A stretch of 64,000 nt of DNA. Source: an uncultured Blastocatellia bacterium (GTDB taxonomy: Bacteria > Acidobacteriota > Blastocatellia > Chloracidobacteriales > Chloracidobacteriaceae). Below the pieces are notes generated by a model. That model saw only the letters and a list, made by a program, of their open reading frames with translations, did not search any database and was not told where the DNA came from. This document shows positions 57,878 through 64,000 of this stretch, in pieces; within the stretch, counting starts at the first letter, position 1; each line of letters begins with the position of its first letter. A program made the translations under genes and the position numbers. The stretch covers positions 1 to 64,000 of the forward strand of contig CALGZC010000033.1 of NCBI GenBank assembly GCA_937934745.1, given 5' to 3'.

Positions 57878-60502
57878 TCACGTGCGTACAAAACGTACGA
57901 TGACCAGCGTGACATCGTCTTCGGCGGCAGGCTCACTGAGAAAAGCCCGCAGCTCGGTGAGAATTGCTTTCTGGAGGGTGACAGCCGAAGTCCCCCCCGC
58001 AAACCTGGCAATGAGCTGCTCCAGCCGCTCAAAACCGAAAACTTCTCCGGCAGCATTGCGCGCTTCAATCAGCCCATCGGTGTAAAGCACCAGCGTGTCG
58101 CCGGTTTGATAGGGCAGGTGTTGCGTCGGATACCGGACATTTTGCCGGACACCAAGGGGATAGGCCCCCTGTTCAATTGCTTCAACGCTCCCCGTGGCAG
58201 CGTGGTAGTGGTACGGATGGGGGTGACCGGCGTTCGCTATCTCAAAGGTTTGTGTGGCGGTGTCAATGACCAGGTAGGTCAGAGTCATCAAGTTACGTTT
58301 GCCGCCGGATGCCGTGATGAGCCGATTCATAGCTGCCATGACCGCCGATGGATGTGGATCGCTGCCGACCTGATTGCACAGCCCGCCCTTGGCCAGCGCC
58401 ATGAGCAAACCTGAAGACACCCCATGTCCGGTGACATCGCCGATAGCAACGGCCAATCGGCGCGGACCCAAAACGAAAAAATCGTAGTAGTCACCGCCGA
58501 CATCCCTGGCAGGGAGTGAAACGCCGACCACATCGAGGCCGGGCAGCCTCGGTGAGGCATTGGGTAGTAGTTGCTGCTGAATGTCGCGCGCAATCTCCAG
58601 TTCGCGGCGCAACGTTGCTTCGGCTGTGAGTCGGCGGAGGAGTTGTGCATTGTCCAGGCGCAGCGCCACCGACTCCGCGACCGTCATTAAGAGTGATTTG
58701 TCCTCACCGGTGTAGGGTTCACCGGAAAGCTTCGGCCCCAAGCTAAAAATGCCCAACAGGTTGTCGCCTGAAACCAGTGGAATGAGAAGATGCGAGTCAA
58801 GCCTGCGCAGCGTCGGGTGCTTGCCGTAGGGAATGCCCTCGTTGGATGTGGGATCTACGTCAAACGGCTCTGGTGAACGGCGCAGCCTGGCAATCAGTGG
58901 CGAGGAGGTCGGAAATGACAGTTCCGATTCGACTATGCCCGATGCGTTCGCTCCAAAGCGACAAGCGAAGCCACGGAGTACCGGTGCGTTGTTGCCGTTG
59001 ACACCGCCTGTGGGTGAGCCGTTCAGCAGACCGGGATGGAGCAGGAAGCCGATGGTTTTGACATGCAATGCCGAGTCCACCGTTGTTGCGACCCGCTGCA
59101 GCATTTCTTCAATGTTAGCGGCTTGTCGCACCGAGGCGGCGAGGTTACTCAGCACTTGTTGGACGTGGTAGGCTTCGCGGAAGAAGCGCCGGTCAATCAC
59201 GCGCTGGAGGCGGGGGTTGACATACACGGCCAGGCCAAACAACACACCTCCCGTCAGCACGATCCAGAACCCCACCGCCGCCGGTGATGGCCGCTGACCG
59301 CTCACCGTGTAACCCCACACGACTAACGGGTACACCAAGTGCCGCTCGACAAAGTACAGCGCGAGGCATTCGAGGACAATGACCCCCCGCGAAACGAATA
59401 GATACCGGACGCTGCTGCGTAAAATTTGTTGAACGCCCAGCACCCGGTGCTTGACAACGACATACGCAAACGAGAGTGGAAACAGGGGGAAGAGGGCAAT
59501 CGGGATGACATACAGCCATGGATAATCTTCGACGCTGAGTCGCAAGGCGCTGACTGCTAGCACTAACAGCAACAGCGGGAGCAATCCGAGCGCCGAACCC
59601 AGTGTGAACACCCTCAGCCGGCGTGCTTGCTCTGGAGTTTGCGTTCGGCTTTGTTCGAGGTAGCCTATAAACGGCGATGCCAGCCCGAGCCACAGGAGTC
59701 CGAGGTGGACGGTGGATGCTAACTTTACCGGCCAAAGCGTTTGAAGCCACCGGGTCGCTTCAAATGACAGCGTGTGCGCCGTAAAGTGCACAACCCCGAC
59801 CAAGCCCAGCAGGAGTGCGAGCAAGCCATAGAGACGCCGCACCCAACGAACTGCTGTGGTAAAGCGACTTGGGCGAGGAAACTCAAGAAAGAAGCGGAGG
59901 CAAAGATAGCCGACAGCAGTGACGCCGAGCATCTGAAGGAATCCGGCGGGAACGGTCACTGCGGGAGGCAACAGAATGTGTCCTGCACTGCCGAACAGTG
60001 TTGCTAAACAGATGAAGAAGAGTCCACCTGTTCGTGCGGTAGCATCTTCCCACCGAAGCCAGCAAATGGCCAGCCCGACGCCTGCGCACGATAGGATGAT
60101 CAGGGCCGTTGTAAAGGTAAAGAACCCTCCGAGTGAAAACCAACCGCCAACCGGCGGCGCAAGCTGAATAAGCACCGGGTACATACGCCCGTCAGCTTTC
60201 CGAACCAGTAGCGGCAACTGCTTGGTTCGTTCAGCTTGGCGCCGCAGGCGCCCGTAGTCACCGAAGCCGGTAAACGGTCGTCCATCCGGTCGGAAAAGTT
60301 CGTCCCCAACCGCCAGACCGGCCGCCTGCGCCGGGCTGCCGGCTTCAACCAGGCGGACAACGGCCCGGGTTTCCTCCAGACTAAGTCCAACCGACCAAGA
60401 ACGCAGCTCAACGACGCCAGATGCCAGCCTAACCATCACGTAGAAAACGGTCAGGAGCGTCAGAAGCGATAGCGTCACAGAGGAGCGGACAGGCCGGTTC
60501 AT
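57878..60502 (-). CDS. SpoIIE-type PP2C phosphatase with PDZ, membrane and GAF domains
   Basis: A large signalling protein of 874 residues. An N-terminal membrane segment is followed by a PDZ-like domain (about 40-115, SPAQAAGLAVGDELFRPDG), then about eight membrane helices (120-425), a GAF domain (about 480-640) and a C-terminal SpoIIE PP2C phosphatase (IARDIQQQLLPNASP, then ARDVGGDYYDFF and AIGDVTGHGVSSGLLMALAKG with metal-binding Asp residues). It should dephosphorylate an anti-sigma-factor antagonist or similar protein in response to a membrane or cytosolic signal; the partner is not in the window. It is divergent from the VWA gene. Confidence 0.92.
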   Translation of the reverse strand: MNRPVRSSVTLSLLTLLTVFYVMVRLASGVVELRSWSVGLSLEETRAVVRLVEAGSPAQAAGLAVGDELFRPDGRPFTGFGDYGRLRRQAERTKQLPLLVRKADGRMYPVLIQLAPPVGGWFSLGGFFTFTTALIILSCAGVGLAICWLRWEDATARTGGLFFICLATLFGSAGHILLPPAVTVPAGFLQMLGVTAVGYLCLRFFLEFPRPSRFTTAVRWVRRLYGLLALLLGLVGVVHFTAHTLSFEATRWLQTLWPVKLASTVHLGLLWLGLASPFIGYLEQSRTQTPEQARRLRVFTLGSALGLLPLLLLVLAVSALRLSVEDYPWLYVIPIALFPLFPLSFAYVVVKHRVLGVQQILRSSVRYLFVSRGVIVLECLALYFVERHLVYPLVVWGYTVSGQRPSPAAVGFWIVLTGGVLFGLAVYVNPRLQRVIDRRFFREAYHVQQVLSNLAASVRQAANIEEMLQRVATTVDSALHVKTIGFLLHPGLLNGSPTGGVNGNNAPVLRGFACRFGANASGIVESELSFPTSSPLIARLRRSPEPFDVDPTSNEGIPYGKHPTLRRLDSHLLIPLVSGDNLLGIFSLGPKLSGEPYTGEDKSLLMTVAESVALRLDNAQLLRRLTAEATLRRELEIARDIQQQLLPNASPRLPGLDVVGVSLPARDVGGDYYDFFVLGPRRLAVAIGDVTGHGVSSGLLMALAKGGLCNQVGSDPHPSAVMAAMNRLITASGGKRNLMTLTYLVIDTATQTFEIANAGHPHPYHYHAATGSVEAIEQGAYPLGVRQNVRYPTQHLPYQTGDTLVLYTDGLIEARNAAGEVFGFERLEQLIARFAGGTSAVTLQKAILTELRAFLSEPAAEDDVTLVIVRFVRT

Positions 60503-60672
60503 CGTGTGGGGCGGAGCGCGGTCGGTGAGACGGTTCGTCGTTCTTGCAGGCCGTTATGTACGGTCTTAGAATCATAATCCCTGGCCGGGCAGGAGGGCTA
60601 CGATTCCGGTTGGTTGGCCGGCGGTTTGTTCTGCACGGTGTCTGTTCACAACAAGACGAGGGTGGAGCGCTT

Positions 60673-61677
60673 ATGCGGGGCCGGTGGTTGGCTGGCGCTT
60701 GGATGTGGTTGGCTGGCGCTTGGATAATGACGGCAGTGGGGATGTTGTGTGGGCCGGCGCTTGTCGGGCGGGCCCAGCAACCACTGCCAGCTCCACGTCC
60801 AGACGAGACGCCCGTTGTCAAAACCACCACCAACCTGGTTACGCTCAATGTGAGCGTGACCGATCCGCAGGGACGCTTTGTGACCGGTTTGGAGGCGGCG
60901 CACTTCGAGGTTTACGAGGACAATATCAAGCAGAACATTGAGTTCTTTAGCGATGAAGATGCGCCGGTTTCAGTTGGCATTGTCTTCGACATGTCAGGCA
61001 GCATGCGCGGGCGGCTCAACAAGTCCAACGTTGCATTGCGGAAATTTTTGGATGCCTGCCATGACGAAGACGAGTACTTCCTCGTCGGCTTCAACCACCA
61101 GGTCAAGCTGCTCGTGGACTACACCCCGAATCCCGAACGTATCGCCGGCGCCGTCATGCTGGCGGAAGCGCGTGGCCAGACCGCGCTCTATGACGCGATT
61201 TACATTGGGGTTGAAAAACTCAAGGAAGGCCGCCATGGTCGCCGGGCGCTGATTGTCATCAGTGATGGACAGGATAACAGCAGCCGCTACACATTTCGGG
61301 AACTGCGGCAGTTGGTGCGCGAAGCCGACGTCCAGATTTACGCCATCGGCATTGCGACGGCCTTCAATGACACATCGCTGGATTTGCAGGGGAAAGCCAT
61401 TTTGGATGAGATTACACGGCTGACAGGAGGGCGGGCTTTCTTCCCGAATAGCCAGATTGAGTTGCAAGAGATCATTACCCGGATTGCAGTCGAGCTACGC
61501 CACCAGTATGGTATCGGCTATACGCCGACCAATTTGGCGACCGTACCTTCAGGGGGCAAATCTGCCGAAAAGCAACGATGGCGCAAACTCAAGGTGAAAC
61601 TCAATCCACCGAAAGGTCTTCCGAACTTGACGGTCAACGCCCGCGAGGGGTACTACGCTACCTTTGCCACAGAGTGA
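60673..61677 (+). CDS. Secreted VWFA-related protein
   Basis: From ATG 60673 (334 residues) the protein has a signal peptide, a short strand-rich domain (TNLVTLNVSVTDPQGRFVTGL, then FEVYEDN) and a von Willebrand factor A domain. The metal-ion-dependent adhesion site is FDMSGSM, with Thr in QTALYDAIY and Asp in VISDGQDNSS. It ends with HQYGIGYTPTN and a C-terminal beta part. This family is common in Acidobacteria. The function is probably protein-protein binding outside the cytoplasm. The signal peptide contains an exact seven-codon duplication (WLAGAWM, WLAGAWI). It precedes the S41 homologue on the same strand. Confidence 0.85.
   Translation: MRGRWLAGAWMWLAGAWIMTAVGMLCGPALVGRAQQPLPAPRPDETPVVKTTTNLVTLNVSVTDPQGRFVTGLEAAHFEVYEDNIKQNIEFFSDEDAPVSVGIVFDMSGSMRGRLNKSNVALRKFLDACHDEDEYFLVGFNHQVKLLVDYTPNPERIAGAVMLAEARGQTALYDAIYIGVEKLKEGRHGRRALIVISDGQDNSSRYTFRELRQLVREADVQIYAIGIATAFNDTSLDLQGKAILDEITRLTGGRAFFPNSQIELQEIITRIAVELRHQYGIGYTPTNLATVPSGGKSAEKQRWRKLKVKLNPPKGLPNLTVNAREGYYATFATE
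60684..60725 (+). repeat. Perfect 21-bp tandem repeat in the VWA signal peptide
   Basis: A 21-base unit beginning GTGGTTGGCTGG and ending CTTGGAT occurs twice without mismatch (60684-60704, 60705-60725). It adds exactly seven codons to the hydrophobic core of the signal peptide, so the frame is kept if copies are gained or lost. Confidence 0.9.
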
Positions 61678-61737
61678 GTTGGCCTCGCTGTCGCCAGCTC
61701 CCCACGGTTTTCCATCCTTTTGTTGGGATAAGGTTCT

Positions 61738-63021
61738 ATGTCGTTTAAGGCGAAACTCGTCCTGATGGTGTTCTCAACGGCGCTGGCCGTTTATGCCGTC
61801 GTCGGCGGCCTGCTGGCGCGGCGCATAGGCGCTGTGGCAAAGGGCAATCCCTATGTCCAACTCAAGATTTTCAACGAAGTCGTCAAGCACATTGCCAACG
61901 ACTATGTGGACGAGCCGGACATGGACAAGGTGCGCATCGGCGCATTGCGCGGCCTAGCAGAGGGGCTTGATCCATACTGCGCTTATCTATCACCGGAACA
62001 GGTGCAGCGATTCAAGCCGGAGACGATGACCGCCCTGCCATTTGGCATGGTGGTCTCGAAGTATGGGGGATTGGCCTATGTGACGGCGGTCGTGCCGGAG
62101 TCACCGGCAGCTCAGGCAGGGATCAAGACCGGTGACTTTCTGGAGTATGTTAATACGGTTGCCACCCACGATGTCAGCCTGTACGAGGTGATGGAAATGC
62201 TGACCGGTGTTCCAAGCGGAGGCAGCATTGAAGTGACAGTGCTACGTCCCGGGTTAGGCAAAGGCGAGAAATATACCCTCCGACCGGGATCGTTTCAGTC
62301 ACCGGTGACGGCACGGATGGAAGCCCCTGACACGGGCTACATCAAAGTGGGTTTGCTGACGAAAGGGAAAACCGATCAGGTGATTGCAGCGTTGCGCCAG
62401 TTACGACAACGCGGCGCACAGAAACTCGTACTCGATCTGCGGGAATCTGCCCAGGGTGAGCTAACAGAAGGGGTGGCGCTGGCCAGTGTGTTCATCCCAT
62501 CTGGCATCGTGGCGCGCACACTGGAGGCTAACAACGTGGTGACAAGTCTCACAGCCCAGCCCGTCAGCCTGACCTTTGAAGGGAAATTGGTTGCGCTGAT
62601 TGACCGCTCAACAGCCGGCCCGGCAGAGCTTGTTGCAGCGGCCATTCGCGACAACCGGCGTGGCGAACTTGTCGGTGAGAAAACCTTCGGCGCCGGTTCT
62701 GAACAGCGACTGTTCCCATTGCGGGATGGTTCGGCAATGTTGTTGACAACTGTGCGGTATGCTCCGGCAACCGGAAAGTCGCTGATGGAAGAGCCAGTCA
62801 GGCCATCGGTAGAAGTCAAGGTTGCGGACGTTGAGCCGGTCACCCCGGACTTGGACTTTGACCCTTCCCGACCAACAGAGGTCCCCGAAGAAGAGCCGAA
62901 GAAGGTTACTCCGCCGACCGAGGACGTTATTCTCAAACGCGCCTTGGAAGTGCTCAAAGGCGAGGCCAAGCAGGCCGCCCAACCGGCTGTCGGGAAGATC
63001 ACGCTTCCCAAAGCAGCCTAA
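61738..63021 (+). CDS. S41/CtpA-family protein without catalytic Ser and Lys (pseudopeptidase)
   Basis: The 427-residue protein has the full layout of a C-terminal processing protease: an N-terminal membrane anchor (LVLMVFSTALAVYAVVGGLL), helical part, PDZ domain (about 100-185, SPAAQAGIKTGDFLEYV), an S41 core and a C-terminal acidic, Pro-rich tail. In active enzymes the Ser lies in SASASE and the Lys in TFGKG. Here the matching segments are RSTAGPAELVAAA (290-302; Gly294 at the Ser position) and VGEKTFGAG (Ala319 at the Lys position). Both catalytic residues are absent, so it should not cleave peptides. It probably acts as a periplasmic scaffold or binding protein. It follows the VWA gene by 60 bases. 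Confidence 0.88.
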   Translation: MSFKAKLVLMVFSTALAVYAVVGGLLARRIGAVAKGNPYVQLKIFNEVVKHIANDYVDEPDMDKVRIGALRGLAEGLDPYCAYLSPEQVQRFKPETMTALPFGMVVSKYGGLAYVTAVVPESPAAQAGIKTGDFLEYVNTVATHDVSLYEVMEMLTGVPSGGSIEVTVLRPGLGKGEKYTLRPGSFQSPVTARMEAPDTGYIKVGLLTKGKTDQVIAALRQLRQRGAQKLVLDLRESAQGELTEGVALASVFIPSGIVARTLEANNVVTSLTAQPVSLTFEGKLVALIDRSTAGPAELVAAAIRDNRRGELVGEKTFGAGSEQRLFPLRDGSAMLLTTVRYAPATGKSLMEEPVRPSVEVKVADVEPVTPDLDFDPSRPTEVPEEEPKKVTPPTEDVILKRALEVLKGEAKQAAQPAVGKITLPKAA

Positions 63022-63102
63022 AAAACGTTTGCACCCGGTTTTGAACCGGTTTTTCGCGGCGGCTCCGACACCAAGCCTGAAACCTGAGTCTGAAAACCGA
63101 GC

Positions 63103-63885
63103 ATGAAACTGGATGCCACGCGCCGTACGCGGTCTGAGATGCAGGCCTACCTAGCTGAAGCGTTGGCCGGCTGCTATGAAGGCCCACCGACCCTGTCGCC
63201 CATCGCGGGTGGGCGGACAGCGGCCGAACGCCAACTCAATGCGTTTGACGCGCGGCGCTATAGTTCACGCAACCACGTCACGCGCGGCCATGTTTCCCGT
63301 CTGTCCCCGTATATTCGGCATGGCGTCCTGACGCTACGCGAAGTACGCGATGCCGTTTTTGCCCGCTTTGGGCGGGCTGGGGAAAGTATCTACAAGTTTG
63401 TTTTTGAGCTTGCTTGGCATCAGTTTTGGCAGGAAGTGTACGCTGCCCTAGGGGACGATATTTACACGGACATTGAGGCGTATAAATTTCCACCCCCAAT
63501 TTGGGAGGAAACGCTGCCGGAGGATGTGGCGCGCGCCAAAACCGGACTGGTGTGTATAGACGAATCACTTTCTGAATTGTACACGACCGGTTACATGCAC
63601 AATCATGCCCGGCTGTGGGTCGCTGCCTACCTCATTCACCATCGGAAAGTCCACTGGACGGTCGGCGAGCGATTGTTTTTTGCCCATCTGTTGGACGGTA
63701 ATCCACCGCCTAATGCGCTTTCGTGGCAGTGGGTGGCGTCAACCTTCTCTAGCAAGCCGTACTATTTCAATCGGCAGAACGTCGAGAAATATACCGATGG
63801 TGAGTGGTGTCGCCGCTGTCCGGCCCGGTGTCCGTTTGACCGCACCTACGACGAGTTAGCGGTTGAGCTGTTTGGGCAGGCGTAG
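63103..63885 (+). CDS. Photolyase/cryptochrome-like protein reduced to the FAD domain
   Basis: The 260-residue protein matches the C-terminal, FAD-binding half of DNA photolyases: SRNHVTRGHVSRLSPYIRHG, ELAWHQFWQEVY, TGYMHNHARLWVAAYLIHH and LDGNPPPNALSWQWVASTFSSKPYYFNRQNV. The N-terminal alpha/beta antenna domain (normally about 130-200 residues) is absent, and ATG 63103 is the first plausible start. A Cys cluster follows near the C-terminus (CRRCPARCPFD: Cys-x2-Cys-x3-Cys). It might bind FAD as a light sensor or repair protein, or the cysteines could bind metal. The gene follows the S41 homologue by about 80 bases. Confidence 0.8.
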   Translation: MKLDATRRTRSEMQAYLAEALAGCYEGPPTLSPIAGGRTAAERQLNAFDARRYSSRNHVTRGHVSRLSPYIRHGVLTLREVRDAVFARFGRAGESIYKFVFELAWHQFWQEVYAALGDDIYTDIEAYKFPPPIWEETLPEDVARAKTGLVCIDESLSELYTTGYMHNHARLWVAAYLIHHRKVHWTVGERLFFAHLLDGNPPPNALSWQWVASTFSSKPYYFNRQNVEKYTDGEWCRRCPARCPFDRTYDELAVELFGQA

Positions 63886-64000
63886 CCGATCTGATCGGTT
63901 GTCGGGACCTCTTCGGCGTCCGTAGTTGGAGTCTTGGGGTGGGAGGGTGGCGCAACGGCAGGATAGTGCTGGGGACAGCTTCAGGTCTGCTGACATTTCA
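63886..64000. other. Window end, no supported feature
   Basis: The last 115 bases hold no complete gene. GGTGGCGCAACGGCAG (about 63942-63957) and CTTCAGGT later resemble pieces of tRNA sequences, but no cloverleaf can be drawn within the window. Confidence 0.3.

Noticed and set aside
63940-64000. tRNA-like text (GGTGGCGCAACGGCAG ... CTTCAGGT) at the window end
   Set aside because: Pieces resemble tRNA D-arm and Leu anticodon-loop sequences, but no consistent anticodon stem can be drawn, and the 3' half would lie outside the window. I cannot support a tRNA, including unusual acidobacterial types.

Overview
The window looks like a chromosomal stretch of a GC-rich, Gram-negative, phototrophic bacterium, most likely a chlorophototrophic acidobacterium of the Chloracidobacterium type. 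This is an inference. It rests on a clear bchX gene (chlorophyllide a reductase iron protein), lipopolysaccharide genes (a WaaF-type heptosyltransferase, an LptE-like lipoprotein), class II B12-dependent ribonucleotide reductase, and a VWFA-related secreted protein of a type common in Acidobacteria. Most of the sequence is ordinary, densely packed chromosome. I see no prophage, integron or CRISPR array. The only mobile-element trace is the probable right end of an IS200/IS605-type element in the first 200 bases.

Layout. 1-9.4 kb: IS605-like end, EamA transporter, nrdJ coupled to a trpD homologue, a flavin monooxygenase, and a SulP transporter coupled to a membrane-anchored beta-carbonic anhydrase. 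9.4-12.65 kb (minus strand): aroF-trpE-trpG, preceded by an attenuator with a leader peptide rich in Phe, Tyr and Trp codons. 12.65-18.8 kb: heptosyltransferase, CocE-type hydrolase, SelO and a lone LivH permease. 19-29 kb (minus strand): a complete oxidative pentose-phosphate cluster, tkt, tal-pgi fusion, gnd, zwf, opcA, pgl. 29.8-36.6 kb (minus strand): a methyltransferase, an LptE-like lipoprotein coupled to a 1,236-residue P-loop ATPase that resembles BREX/DUF6079 ATPases, and a PDZ-radical SAM DUF512 protein. 37-41.8 kb: BMP lipoprotein coupled to thiO, yggS with a zinc-finger-less DksA homologue, ruvX and a NUDIX hydrolase. 42-47 kb: secreted protein, M20 hydrolase, membrane protein and alpha/beta hydrolase, divergent from bchX. 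47-54.5 kb: a TonB-receptor remnant, a secreted protein and a partial complex I cluster (nuoJ, an inserted secreted repeat protein, nuoK, nuoL, nuoM) without nuoN. 54.6-63.9 kb: hydrolase plus RodZ-like protein, NosL-like lipoprotein plus Maf, SpoIIE-type phosphatase, VWA protein, an S41 protease homologue that has lost its catalytic Ser and Lys, and a photolyase-like protein reduced to its FAD domain.

How the genes work together. The pentose-phosphate cluster makes NADPH and pentoses. The aroF-trpE-trpG operon feeds chorismate and anthranilate synthesis and is probably controlled by ribosome stalling on its leader. NuoJKLM form much of the membrane arm of complex I. BchX supplies electrons for bacteriochlorophyll a synthesis. 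The strongest new observations are the aromatic leader and attenuator (12420-12651), the inactivated S41 homologue, the secreted repeat protein inside the nuo cluster, the BREX-like ATPase coupled to lptE, and several family members lacking key residues (DksA, TrpD, S41) or a whole domain (photolyase).
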